A stretch of 64,000 bases of DNA from Lingula anatina (lineage: Eukaryota > Brachiopoda > Lingulata > Lingulida > Lingulidae): NCBI RefSeq assembly GCF_001039355.2, contig NW_019774358.1, positions 410,577 to 474,576 on the forward strand, in the 5' to 3' direction. A program made the position numbers and the translations under genes. Below, in pieces: positions 1-12,899 of the stretch (positions within the stretch are counted from its first letter, which is position 1; the number at the start of each line of letters is the position of its first letter). The notes under the pieces were generated by a model. That model ran no database searches. It had not been told where the DNA came from and saw only the letters and a list, made by a program, of their open reading frames with translations.

Positions 1-336
1 ATCCCTAAAGGATACATCCAGGATATCCACACAGGGGAGGGAGGGGTGGTCATTACATAATTCATTAGTTGTTCTTACAATTCACCACACACAAGTGAAT
101 TCCTGCCAGAAACAGCAGGCGAGCCCTGTATGGTTTAACATGTATTATCATAACTATAATACTATAAAATTAAAAGGCATTTTGTACTCAACACCTTGTA
201 CATGTTTAACATGGGAGTCATAACCATGGACACAATTATTCAATTGTTTTTCTGTTTTAATATTTTTTTTTTCTTTTTTGCCTCATAATGACCTCAAGAT
301 ATCATAAATATTATCATAACTCCTGAGTGTACTCAC

Positions 337-1498
337 CAATGATGTAGATCTTCTCTTTATAGACCACACAGCCAGCAAGAGCCCGGGATACATGCATACT
401 GGGCAGCTGTATCCACTGCTCTGTCACTGGATCATACCTATGGTCATTTATTTATTTATTTACTTCTTTATATATCCATATTCCTTTACAAGACATCTCA
501 ACAAATAAATAATGACAAACTTACAAATGAAATGATTATTAATTGGTTTTTCTATTTACATTTTAATTTATGTTATCACTTTACTGATGTGCATTCATTT
601 ATTATTTTTCTTTAATTATGAACAACAGTGTTTCATGAATAATGTTGCATTTCGAAGAGAGAAAAAGAGGATGTAGGAAGAGAGAGAAACAGAAAAGGGG
701 GACAAAGAGGAGAGAGAAAAAGAGAGGAAAAGAGAGAGAGAGAGAGAGAAAGCAGCAGAGTAAGAAAGAATGGAATCCTGTACCTAAAAGCTGCCTTAGA
801 TATCCCATTTGCTTCCTCCCCACCAAACACATACAGCTTTCCCTTATAACTGGTGGCTGCCATACACCTGGTGGGGACAGGCAATGGAGTGACCACCTCC
901 CACTTGTTAGCATGCTGGTCATATCTCTCCACACTGGACAACAAGCTGCTATAGTCTTGGCCTCCTATAGCATACACAAACCTAGAAACAGAACACACAA
1001 AAAATGATGACAATGTATTCATAAAAGCCAGTAGGTGACTACTAGAATTAATCAGATTATGTTGAAATTTGGCTTGGCCAATAAAAAGAATCAAAACATC
1101 CAATCTGTTCCAAATTCAATAGCTTACTATAATTCTATATAATGGTACTTGATGATAAGGCACAATACAGCACAGGTTATATAAACATACCACACTGATA
1201 TAAAAACTTAATTAAAAATCAAAACAATCAAAACATATCCACTACTACAAACACAATGTTAAAATCTCTTTTAAAGTATATCCTCAATACAAACCTGTCT
1301 AGCACCGTGAGGGCAAACTGATATCTCTTCATCTCCATGGCAACCTTGCTTACCCAGGTCTTGGTGGCGTAATCAAACATGAAGACACTGTCACAGACTC
1401 CCTCAGTGCAGACAGAACCTCGGTAGTTGATCTTCCTCAGAGCTCCACCAGCCAGGTAGATCTGGTTATCACCTGTCACTGCACAACCTGCAGGGAAG

Positions 1499-1546
<48 letters not shown>

Positions 1547-1583
1547 GTATTACTACAACTACTACTACTACTTCTACTTCTAC

Positions 1584-1627
<44 letters not shown>

Positions 1628-3263
1628 TGAAAAACAAATATGGGAATATCTAGAATCATTTTTTTTTTTATATCATTTGGAGAAACTAATTTTATTTACA
1701 TTTTATATATTAGATGAACAAATTATTAATATTATTATCCTGACGTTTAACATTTCACGAATCAAAATGGAGATGAATTAATATTTTTCAAAGGCAACCA
1801 TATTTTACAGGGAGAAGTTCTGAATGCACTAAAGGTGGCAGTGTTACTCACCTGGCATGAAGAGACTGTGTGGCAGTTTACCCAGTAATGTAGCATCACC
1901 ACATTCTGTGGGCAGTAAAGCCTCTATGCTGTTGTACTTGGTCAGGGGGTCGTCACTGTAGGGGTTGGCCATTATTACAATGGCACGCTTGTATGGCATT
2001 CCTGGAAGTCATAAACATATACATCTATGCAACAATCAGTCATGAGCCTAGGTTTCAAAAATAACCTCTGAACCAAATTTTATTGCAGAATCTCAGGAAT
2101 CGAGAGGCATTCAAGTAGTTTGGCCATATTTGATCTGTGGATCTGTATATCGGCTGTTCTGAAAGCGCTCTAACTGTGATAAAGTGGAGGAAAATCAATG
2201 CAAAGAAATTAGAGAATTGTGTTTTATGTGTCACATTTTAACCAGTGGGGGTTAACAATGTGGGGTAGTAACTGTGATGAAGTGGAGGACTAAAAATGCA
2301 GGCCAGTAGCAGCCCAAGAACATAAAAAGATGTAAACAACACAGCATTCAAGGACAATTTTGATATCTCACCACTTCTGGGCATGAAGTTGAGGTCCATC
2401 TCATGGTGTCTGTTCTTTAACATGTGGTAGTACCTGACATCACTGAGGGTTTTCATCAGAGACGGGCTGTCGGTAAATAGGCCATTGTTGTCTATACAGT
2501 CACAGAAGTAGTACGAACTGATATTGGCAAATCTCACACATTTCATCACTGCTTCCAGATCTCCCTTTCGGGTCTCCAAGTCATGGAGAACCCATGCAAG
2601 ACAGGCCTCGTAGACCACTTCCTCCTGTGCTACGCTTATCTGGCTGCCGCTGACTATCTCCGTAAGTTTGTCTGCTGGGAGAGACATAAATTCTTGCTCC
2701 TTGCATAAAGTGGTGAACTGGTTGTTTATGATCTCCTTCCCTTTTTTGGCCAAGTCGTCGCACTCGTGTGCCTTGGCAAAGAAGTACATACCGATACAGT
2801 TTGACACATTAACATGGCGAATCATGAAGTCAGCGCAGCCTCCTCTCAGAGAGATCAGCTGAAACAAGTTGGCTGCAGACAGGAGATTCTGCACAGAGTC
2901 TTCCGAAAGAACAACCTCGCCTGTGTAGATATAGTCTAGCACCAGGGACACAGTTTGTGATGTCATGTCCTTCAGGTGCACCTTGCTCTCCCTGTTCTCT
3001 GACAAATCATTGGTGAACATGGCCATGAAGTACGGAGAGGACACAGCTAACACGTTTTTATGGCAGGGGAATTCTCTCTCCTCCACGACCAAGGTCATAT
3101 CTGTGAACTGCTTGTTCTCGTAAAGCACGGAGAATCCACGCAGCAGTGACTGTGCCCGGTCCTGGTCCACATATGTGTTGTTGCTAGAGACAACCGCAGA
3201 GGAGGCATCACTGAGAGGGGATGTCACGTTGATATTGTCATCAGCCACGTCGCAGTCAGACAT
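337..3263 (-). CDS. BTB-BACK-Kelch (KLHL-family) protein, 3' end beyond left edge
   Basis: Five minus-strand coding exons join in frame with GT-AG borders: 3263-2372 (ATG at 3263-3261), 2001-1852, 1487-1295, 981-784 and 437-337. They encode 511 residues plus one base. The BTB domain spans about residues 45-150 (FPCHKNVLAVSSPYF, YIYTGEV), BACK about 155-260, and Kelch repeats start near 300 with GG turns (YLAGGALR, YAIGGQD, YVFGGEE). The last exon ends at a good donor, so the final one or two blades lie beyond the window. Proteins of this family usually act as substrate receptors of Cullin-3 ubiquitin ligases; that role is inferred from the family. I cannot assign an orthologue. A 5' UTR splice acceptor lies at about 3307. 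Introns carry an (AAT)n tract at 1499-1624 and a foldback-family repeat at about 2109-2180. Confidence 0.88.
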
Positions 3264-3770
3264 TTTTTATGGGAGATATGCCAAGACCTTGGCACAATGT
3301 CAAACCTGAAACATAAAACAGTGAAATATTGGAGTACTAAAAATAATGGATTTTTACATGTACAAGAAAGAAACAAACAACAAAACATCTCATGTTTTTG
3401 GACTACCAAAGCAAGGTTATAAAATTTGGTAAACCTAAATAATTATAGAACTATTTTTAAAGAAATGCCTCATAATGTCCCTTTTTGAATTCCTTTCAAC
3501 ATTATCATATGTCTTCTTCTCATTCATACACCCCCTCCTGTGCTCTGAATCACTACACTTTATGCCACGAGTATAAAACCGTAAAGTTTGCTAACAGTAA
3601 TACATGTTGAAAAAATATGTTAACATAAACTTGGACTAAAGATGGTTACTTATATCAAATATCTATATTATCAAACATTCACTGAACTAGAAGGCACAAG
3701 AGCGAATGCGTATGAACTATAAATTTCAAGGCTGGAAACTGATTATATGGACTAGTTTACACAAAGAAAA

Positions 3771-4100
3771 CTCACCGCTCAAGTGTCAGTAGAAAGACGG
3801 CGACAGTGCCAGCGAGTAACAATCCCAGTTAAGCACTACGTTGAGCAGGGTTTTGGCAAAGCCTTGCAACTCTTGTCAAGTCATGCACCTTCGAATGTTC
3901 AAACAATGAGTTTATGAACACAATATCGTGACAATTGCTAATCAGAGAAATAAAATTTCTACGAAACACTGCACTGCACTGCAGTTAACTTACCAAGGGA
4001 AAGCAAACACTTTCCGATCTCCAGACTGTAAAGAGCGCAGCTCATCTAGGTGTGACGTGACTCGACCGTGTCAGACAGCAAATGTTGTCCTCTGAAGCTT
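3771..4100 (-). promoter_or_regulatory. Probable promoter / 5' UTR exon region of the KLHL gene
   Basis: Read on the minus strand, two good splice donors occur here: GAGCG|GTGAGT near 3771-3776 and CTTG|GTAAGT near 3990. Either could join the acceptor at 3307 just before the start-codon exon. A CRE-like TGACGTGA sits at about 4052-4059. This is inference from splice signals; no transcript evidence is available. Confidence 0.3.
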
Positions 4101-5150
4101 TTTGTCTTCAAAAACAATTTCATTTCAAAACGAAAAGATTTTGCTCTTATGATTAATAAAGGTATGGTCACTCAAGCAGTTTAGTTGCATGGACCAAAAT
4201 AAAAAAAGACGAAGCCTTTTAAGAGGGTCTTGCTGTGCAAGAACGGTGGAGGAAAAATATAATATTCTTCTATTATTCAAAATTCGATTTTACTTTAATA
4301 ATGTTACAGCAAATAGATTGATTACTGCCATACCCTTTGATGAAGTCTAAAAAAATTTGTCAACAAGTCATAAAAATGACTTTTAAGATATAATTTTCCA
4401 CGACGACCCTCTGAATTCCTGACACCATTGGCTGATCGACCATTAGGTGGTGACGAGGGTCGTTCTATAAATAAACAGTTGATTCTCTTCTTTCATTTTC
4501 ACGGTTCATCAAAACACAGCAAAGATTAGAACGCTTACTCTCAATTATAAAGTTTTAAACATACATTTTAATTAAAAGTCCAATTTTCAATTATTATGAA
4601 ATTGTTATGACAAATAGGCCCTATAAAGAGGTACTCTATCGTGCTAGTATTAGTATTAGTTTTGCACAGCCAGGGAACATCTTTTCAGTTGGAAATGAAG
4701 TAGGCCTATTATATCGAAACGCTTTGTACTGGTGCCTATATCTGATGATCGGGTCATGGATATAACTAATTATGATTCGTTTAAGAAAAGAACGGTTGTA
4801 ACGTTTGCGACATCCCAACGCAGACGAGCACACTTAAAAGAAAAGAAAAAAGAGATTAGAGGTTTATTTCTCCAATAAACACACAGAGAGAAAGTTAAGC
4901 AATAGGCATATACAATTAAAATAAAGTAAACACGACTGCTTAACTTTTTTATGTATTATTATTATTTTAATGTATAATGGCAAGTGAGCACTTTTCTCCA
5001 TTCTTATCCATCTTAAAAAAGTCAACAAGCCACAAAGACACCTGGTACTTAGAAGCAAGTAAGCATAACTAAAGTTTTTTTTAAACGAATAATTTTTTCC
5101 TTGATTTTTTGTTAAAACAAGAACGCATACTCATTGCCAGAATGTGTGTC
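4100..5150. other. AT-rich intergenic DNA, nothing recognised
   Basis: Open frames here are short, lack domain similarity and are not bordered by convincing splice sites. Confidence 0.6.
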
Positions 5151-5289
5151 TACGGCAAGTCCCTAGGCTCCGTTCTCCACTTTCTATGTGCTCTGGATTA
5201 TATGTGCCCACGTGGCGGGAAAACCGACTAATCACGGCCCTGCAAAACACTGGGTCAACTCAGGTGACTTCCCTTCCAGGGGGTGTCGA

Positions 5290-5575
5290 TTTTTGGAAAT
5301 TCCAGTGCTGCAGACGCTGACTTTTATCCCCAGGGTACTGGTATTTTATTGGCTGGTGGTGCATTGCGCAAATATGTTGCCCAATCAGACGGCAAGAAAA
5401 CTGGGAAATTCCGCGTGCAGAGTGGGAAATTCCGGGCGTGGGTTTTGGTACATATGCTGTAAAGTGTTTGACCCGCTGCTGAGGAGCGGCCTAGATCAAA
5501 GTCACGGCGAACGCTTGTTGGTTAATTACCCACACACCTTCCATGCCTTCAACTGTGGCTGGTAAATGGTAAGTT
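5290..5575. promoter_or_regulatory. CCAAT plus tandem NF-kB-type motif cluster
   Basis: A GC-richer island inside AT-rich DNA holds two perfect GGGAAATTCC motifs (5403-5412 and 5424-5433, start-to-start 21 bp, about two helical turns). A near-match TGGAAATTCC lies at 5294-5303. Two CCAAT boxes are present, one inverted (ATTGG, 5348-5352) and one direct (5381-5385). A strong plus-strand donor, AAATG|GTAAGT, follows at about 5569. The arrangement looks like an inducible promoter with a non-coding first exon. The 125-residue open frame across it has no recognisable domain. Which gene it serves is unknown; the KLHL start lies about 2 kb to the left and the first TNF ligand about 12 kb to the right. 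Confidence 0.4.
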
Positions 5576-7542
5576 ATCATTCATTTTATCAAGTATTTTA
5601 GCAATTTGTGTAATAACAGAGATTAAGTACAATACAGGGGAGTGAATTAAGTTTATATAATTTTGCTAGTTTTGTGTGCTTATAGTCTTAGCTGACGCCA
5701 GTGCACGACGTGTGACAGTGTAACACAAAAAGAAGAAGGAAATAAAAGGAGGTTCGATTTCTCTCAACCGTGGCATGTTACCACGTTATTACCAAGCGTC
5801 ATTTGCAAATTTGGCTATTTTATATATTTGATGGACATTGGGTCTTTAAGAAAACGTTTCCAATATGAAAGTTTATTCTCTCTAGTTCGATCTTTAGCTC
5901 CTATCCATTTGAGAGAAAACAGCCTACGTTTACTCGACCTCAACGAATTCAATCTCCTTTTGTATTGAATGTCGATGTGATTGTGTCAGTATTGTCTAAC
6001 GTTTAAAATTATAATAATAATAATTAAAATAATAATAATAAAGTAACCCTTTTTTATAAGTCTGCACTAGTCTGTGTGAGGTCGAACCTTTAAATGCAAC
6101 CTACAAAGACCTAATATGGGTGAGCAGCGCAATACATTTATTTAAAAAAAAGCAATCGAAAGTACCGGGTATACTGTATATCACCCCTGTCGTCTATGAT
6201 GAATAGACGCCATTTCCCTTTCACCTCTTGAAAAGGTACTGCTTAAAATTATAAATTTCGCATACTTAAAGCACGCTCCCTACCTTCATTGTTATAATTC
6301 TTATTATTTTCTTGTTTTCTTAATTTCCTCGTTTCTCGTGGGTTCAAAGGGTATAATCAGGTTAAATGCCCATTAATGTGTTTCGCGCTAAGATAAGAGC
6401 CGGGTATTCCCAACGTTCAGATATGTAGGCGTGACTTTGGCTGGACGTGTCCTTGAGTTCTCTGTGTCACAATACACCGACCTCATACATCAGAACGGGC
6501 CTTTTGTTCGTGTGTGTTGCTGGTGACACGACCCACAAAGCTAAAAGTCCAGCACAAAAAAAAAAAAAACAAATTTTTCATTACATCTGCGTAAGTGTTT
6601 TTTTAAATGATTATGATTTCCCCAGTAAGAATTCAAACCATGCTTTTTATTTATTTTTTTTTTATTAATTTAATTTAAGTATTTATCGCCAGGTATATTC
6701 TAATTCTGTAATAATAAAATGTAAATTCTCTTTACTGGCCTGCGCTCTTGGTATAACAGATTAAACATACGGAAATAGAAGAGATTTCTTAAATCACCAC
6801 TGGCACAGGGAACCGATATTCAACTACTTGATGTCTATGTGTAACTTAGTGATTTGAGTAAAGGTGGCGCTGAGGGTGGGTTTTTCCCAAGAGAAGGCGG
6901 TTGGTGTCGCCCTAGGGTTCAGAGGTAACTGGAAACACAGAGATATGCTAATAATAGATATACGTTTTCATTAGGCTTTTAAACCTCAAAAACCGAGGTT
7001 TTTTTAGCGTAAACATCGGGGACACTGGTTTTCTGTTATTTAGAATAAGAACCTCGGGATTAAGGGAAGGGTGATGCACTAGTATTTTCATGATTTCTAC
7101 GATGGTAGTAGTTCCTAAAATGATTCTGCGCTCTCTAACGGCGTACCAAGCAGCATATCAATCAATGACTGATGTTATTCGAGACGTGACTGGGGGAAGT
7201 TCAAAATTTATCAGACTGTGGACCTGCAGCGGATGATGGGCTTTTTTTTTTCAGAGTCATGAGCCCAGTGTGATACTGGAAAAATAACTGGGGGCTAACT
7301 TTTCAATAAATAAAGTAAAAAAAATCTGTATGCCTTGAAAGTTTATTATGCGTAATTCGGATTTTAGATGGTAGTGGAGAAAAATGTTTTATTTACATGT
7401 ACATGTGGCTGAGACGAACGGGGAGTGTTAAATCAAGAACTTGATAATAAATATTATTATTTGATATTAATAAGATGACATAAAATGTTATGAATTATAG
7501 AACATCAAAATGAATTCACAAGGCGTAGATATAAGGTGTTGG

Positions 7543-7548
<6 letters not shown>

Positions 7549-7594
<46 letters not shown>
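7549..7594. repeat. (CT)n microsatellite
   Basis: Uninterrupted TC dinucleotides, followed at 7868-7913 by an uninterrupted TTA trinucleotide tract. Confidence 0.95.
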
Positions 7595-7596
<2 letters not shown>

Positions 7597-7864
7597 ATAT
7601 CAATTGAGGTTAACTTGCTCCTTTCACCTATATAATACCTACTTTCGTTGGTATGTTATCGTTTTTAGGTGCGTTTGAGGATTTGCAACGAAACAACAAC
7701 GCAGACAACCCGCAAGGAGGCAGCACTTCGAGCAAATTTTTGTGCATTTTGATACCAAGATCGCCATCACATTGGTGAAATCTCAATACCCAGCGGGGCT
7801 TTGGAGACAGCTGCAGAGCAGAGTGATGACATGGCGGTTTACTTTAGTTCGTCTGTCAACTAAA

Positions 7865-7914
<50 letters not shown>

Positions 7915-8785
7915 GCCCATTTAGGTGTTGATTTATTTTGGTTATATTATTAATCTTATACTCGCTTATATTATAATCATTTTTTTTTCAATCTGCATAT
8001 GTAGGCCTACATATATTTATTTATTTTTCATTTATTATCATCGTCATTTTATCTACAAGGAGAGTTTTAGTCATTTTCTTGAAAATGTTTGCCTGTAAGA
8101 ATACGTAAAAACACATTTGGGCCAGTGATAAGTGTGTTAGAGAAGAAAGCCATTGTGTTTTTCGCTGAAAAATTAGTTGAAGGACTTTCAAATTGAACGG
8201 TACAGTTTAAGTGGTTGCTGGGGAAGGGGAGGGGGATTAGCCCAGCTGGAACGTGGATGAGTCACCTAAACAGTGTTTCCGATCTCAACACGCCCAGTTA
8301 ATCCGATTAATTTTAATTGGCCCAGTGGGTTCGAGAAAGAGAGTGCAAACTCCCTGTAGCTTTTAGTTCTGATATAGCTTTTCTTTGCATCATTAATATC
8401 TTTTTTAAAATATCTTTTTTAAGGAACAAAACAGATAAATCGTCATCATTGTGGGAAATATGAGAAAATACAAGCCCTTCCATAGCACGAAGAAACAAGA
8501 AAATGCTGCTTGCAAGGATTGCATATGTGGTACAATGATTAAGGCGATTTTTCATTAAAGGCAGCAAGACAAGCACCGCGCACCATACGGCGTGTGGTAA
8601 TACTGCTGGATCCCGCCTCTTGAAGATGAGCACTAGTAGAGGAAGGACCGACAGACGATTTCGGGCAGCTCACCAGTCTGTTTAGTGTAATGCCTTCTGA
8701 AATATTTCCCTTCAATTCTTGGTCTTTGGCGGCCGTTGCTATGGTATTACGAATTCATGTAATTCAGGTATGATATGATATGTTA

Positions 8786-9018
8786 AGCCCCCTTTACACT
8801 GGATGGCGTCCTTTCTGCGTCCAGCAGTACGGCCCCATTTGAGAGTTAAAAAATTATAATACTTTACGTGCCGACAACTGGCCGATCATTGAGCATTCAT
8901 TCTGATACAAAATCAATGCTCGTGCCTCCTTATTAAGACCACAGCAATGCCAAATTTCATGGTCGCAGAAAGGACGCAGAAAGGACGCAGAAAGGACGCC
9001 GTCCAGTGTCAAGGGGGT
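8786..9018. mobile_element. Foldback / MITE-like element
   Basis: Left arm reads CCCCCTTTACACTGGATGGC then GTCCTTTCTGCGTCC. The right arm is its inverse, ending GTCCAGTGTCAAGGGGGT. The arms are about 35 bp and the internal part about 160 bp with no open frame. The right arm contains three tandem GGACGCAGAAA units. The superfamily is not determined. Confidence 0.7.
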
Positions 9019-9928
9019 ATTACAGGCACGCTGACATAGGCGAGGGAACTAACGTGTAATTACGATATAGTCTAATAGGGGGCGCAGTGGGTCACCCTAG
9101 TTTTACGTGTGAGCCAATAGGTGACGCTATCAGCAAGAACCTTTTTGCACCTTAACACAGGGTGACCGCATACCTTTAATCCAATAATATTTATGTGTGT
9201 TAAGTATATAAAGGAGATTATTGTTGATATAAACACTATCTTTCACCGGATATGTTGTCAGCCAATGTAGCAATAGGTCAAACCAAAAGTCACTATGTCA
9301 ATATATGTGTCAACAAGAAATGATGGGGTGGATGTTATTCAACACGTTTAACTCAGAAAATATGATCGATAAAGAATCATTCGGTCAAGATGCCCGAGGA
9401 TAGTGTTATGTTATTTTCCTTTTTGACAGTGTGAACAAGTGCGTGACCTAAAACACGACGGCGGCCTTGGTGTGTCTTACCCTGTCGTCTGCTTCGTTTT
9501 GTTGTCATTTCATTAAAACACCAACGTTACCAACTTAATATGTTTGCTTTTTCGTCGAAATCCCGATGTTCCATTTATCTTTGTAAACTCGAGATAGACG
9601 ATGGTGTAACCCTGGCATGCTTTTATTTTCTTTTCAGATATTTTAAGCTCTTCCAAGAAGGTCTATTTCTTCCCGTGCAGACACGATGCAGAGTCGATCG
9701 AGACACGGTTTTATTGTCCTTGAGTCCCCAAATAGAATTCTCTCCAGGGTAGCACATAACCGGCGCTGCACGCTACGGGGGGGCGAATAAGACAAGGTTT
9801 ATTTCCACCTCAAACACACGAAAAATCTTCACCGAGAAACAACGAGCCACGCTAGTGCAGCTAGCCAACGGACGAAGAAGCTTGTTCGCAGATTCTGTAG
9901 CCAGGATCCAGCGTGATCGTCGCGCGAT

Positions 9929-9938
9929 GGGAATTTCC
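9929..9938. promoter_or_regulatory. Isolated NF-kB-type motif
   Basis: GGGAATTTCC matches GGGRNNYYCC. Surrounding DNA (9760-10230) is GC-richer than its flanks, but no transcript structure is evident, so function is speculative. Confidence 0.25.
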
Positions 9939-12001
9939 CCTCCTCCCGAGTCAACTCCCCCGTTTTTCTCTGCTGTCCTACCTTGGACGGGGTCCATCCA
10001 GGTCCCATATTTGCATATCGTCTGCACAGTACTGGGTACAGTGTTTACGGAAGGGGAAAAACTCGTGGCATGATTTCTAATTTTAGGAAAATCTTGTAGG
10101 TGGTTTCTCTCCCAGTTTTTTTTTTTCAGCGTTGTGCGCCAGAGAGCAGTTGAACTGAGAGCTACTGCTGAACGTTTGGGACAGTTGAAGAGATATAAAT
10201 AGTGCTTGTTGCATTTGCACATGTGAGCCATATATTGTACGTCACTGCTAATTTCTGGAATTTCAGATTCCTAAAAATAAAGTTTTCTTGGATAAGTCAG
10301 CTCACGTGTATCGTGACGTTAGGCCATATAAAATATCACACAATGATCCACTCGTGTTTCACCAAGCGAACCAAATGACACACTCTGTATTATCATTCAT
10401 AATACACATCATTTCAGCAAAATCTGCGATATTTTCCATCTCCCTGTAGCCCAGGTAAATGTACACAGTAGTATTGATAGCGTTCTGCGAAGAGATGAGG
10501 GGGTCCCTTCCAAGAAAACGCTGTAAATCTTTTCGACCTCGCCCAAAGTAAATGTGACCCTGTGCACCTGGGTGTGGGAACGGTGAACACACCAAAAATA
10601 TTAACCCTTTCCAGACACTGAGGTGGAACGGCGTTCGTAATATTGATGCACGTCTTCGTGGCCTATTGCTCAGTACATTGTACAATGTAGTCTCGAACTA
10701 GCTGAGTATTTTTATTCCTGATCCGATATAGAGCAATGTTTAATTTTAAAAGTCGAGCTTTCACAATTATGAGTTTGTTTTCAACCACATTTTAAATGCG
10801 GTTCATATTCGGTTTGAATATCGGTTTTCCTGTGTTACCATAACTTTTCATTTTTCTTAGGAATGCATTGGTTAATCTTTTTCAAATATTTATCCTATTA
10901 AATTTATCTCCCCACAGGGATGTAGACAGTTGCTTTTCTAATTCAAAAATTAGACATGGCTGTCACAGACTAGTATTTGCAGGTGAAAATCTAGACCTGC
11001 TTATTGGGCATTCCCGTCTTCACTTTACACGTGCGTTGACCGTGACCCACTGCTATTTTTCGCGTTGGGTAATCAATTTTAAGAGTCCTGCCTACAAACT
11101 TGAAAGAAATCATTCTGGCTTGAGGAAGAGAAATTTTAGCGATATTGTGAAAGTTCGGTAGCATACGTGTGTGGCTATTTCGTCCCTCTCTAGATGGTTA
11201 TTTTATACAGTGTCAATAATCACTATTTTTTAAATATTAGGCCCCCTAATCTTGGTTACATTTTCTGAAAGGTGAAAGATTATTTTATTTTCCTCGAACG
11301 ATTCTGGCTGAAATTCAAATGTGAAGAAGTGAGATAACGTCTCCTCTACCGCAATCATTTGTGGATTAAGTGGGGGACAAATTGCCTGGCAACGAAAGCA
11401 AGCACCAGATCGGTTACCTAGCAACAGAAATCAAAACAAGAGGTCGTTACCTAACAGAAATAGTAGGGTAACTTACCACCAACGGTAAAATTTACATGAT
11501 TGATTACTCTGTGTATTATTTAATCATCAAAAATATTGGGTAAATACCAAAAAGTACATGACGTTAAACTTACGCAGTCTGATCCCCCCCCCCCCCCCCC
11601 CCACCTTCCAATCCAGAGCCACAGAAGGATGTTTTCACAAGAGTTTTTAATATTTTTCTCAGGCTAATCACCACCACGTACACATTTCCATCCAGCGAGG
11701 ATTTTTGTACATCACCCACCTTGACTCTGGTAGGGAGGAAGGGTGCATTCAGAACAAGTTGATCCACGAACTAACTGATCCATATGCTGCATAATCCCTT
11801 AATAAACTCCCCGCCTCCCACACTGGCCGTCCCTGCATGGACACAGCAATTTAAAAAATCTTCGATCAGGGCGCAATGCGTTCTTGTGCTGATGTTTGCC
11901 TTGTTCCCTACGCCTGATGGAAGTGGAGTCGAGATATAATTGCTTTGTCACTGCAGAGGCGGAACATGTGGGAGGCTGTGAGTTCATTAAATAATTATGT
12001 A

Positions 12002-12090
12002 GCATTGCTTTCAAGTGGATCGGCCATATTTGATCCGCGGATAAATTTGTTCTGAATGCGACCTAAGATAATGGGATATAATGTCCTCGC
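12002..12090. repeat. Copy of dispersed 'GTCGGCCATATTTGATC' repeat family
   Basis: Contains CAAGTGGATCGGCCATATT followed by TGATCCGCGGAT and TCTGAATGCG. The same ordered words occur near 2109, 40938 and 55500. Confidence 0.65.
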
Positions 12091-12767
12091 AGAGGTCAAT
12101 GATAGGGAGAAAGATAACTGAGTATAGCACCCTCGCACAAGACAATGTCTGATCTTGTCTGCAAATATATGGACCTGTAAACTCACACAAAAAAATTATA
12201 ACAAGTCTATCTAATTTCTCTTCTTTAATGAACATCGATTATTTTATCATATGAACAGCAAATCATAGGATTTTTATATTGAAATTATAATGTACTTTAA
12301 CTTTACATATAAATTATTGCAATTGCATAATTTTGAAAATGATTTAAAACAAATAATTTCATCGTTCGTGTTACGTACAAAGAAAAAATAGTGACTTTTC
12401 TTCAATCAACAGCTAATATTTAAATTGCTCTTTAACTGTCTGATTTAGATGATCCAGACGGACATAGAAATAATGGATGTTAACAATTTCAATATTAGCT
12501 GTAGATTTAAGAAAAGTTACTTCTTTATTCTTGATATAAAAACATATTAAAATTAAAGAAAAAAAGAACACCACACAAAATGATTAAATATACATTTGGA
12601 TTACAGTTATGCACCATATTTCAAAGGCGACAATATTAGATAAAGGCGCATATTACAAAGGCGTTTATATAAGTTGTTATATTAGATAAATCTAAAACCC
12701 TAAAACCATCTATGTCCAGGTCAAACACAAATTCACTGCCCCGAGTGAAGTCAACACCCGACGACCT

Positions 12768-12899
12768 GGGCCCGTAACTCGAAAGCATCGCGCATTGCGA
12801 ATAGCGATATCACATAGAGGCTACAATGTTAAAACGAGTTATGGAATCGAGACATTTGCGATCGGTCACAGTGCGCGATGCTTTCGAGTTACGGGGCCC
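12768..12899. mobile_element. Short foldback / MITE-like element
   Basis: GGGCCCGTAACTCGAAAGCA plus TCGCGCA at the left is mirrored by the inverse sequence ending CGAGTTACGGGGCCC at the right. Total length is about 130 bp and it is non-coding. Confidence 0.7.

Noticed and set aside
642-1007. Plus-strand open frame rich in Arg, Lys and Glu
   Set aside because: It is the antisense of a Kelch exon (981-784) plus a GA-rich intron tract; spliced minus-strand exons explain the region.
5188-5565. 125-codon open frame over the kB/CCAAT cluster
   Set aside because: No domain similarity or coding-like composition, and it overlaps dense promoter motifs.
5751-5775. GGTTCGATTTC, a tRNA B-box-like word
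   Set aside because: No matching A box or cloverleaf could be formed around it.
9773-10231. 152-codon minus-strand open frame and its plus-strand partner
   Set aside because: Neither shows a domain, a splice context or a plausible start.
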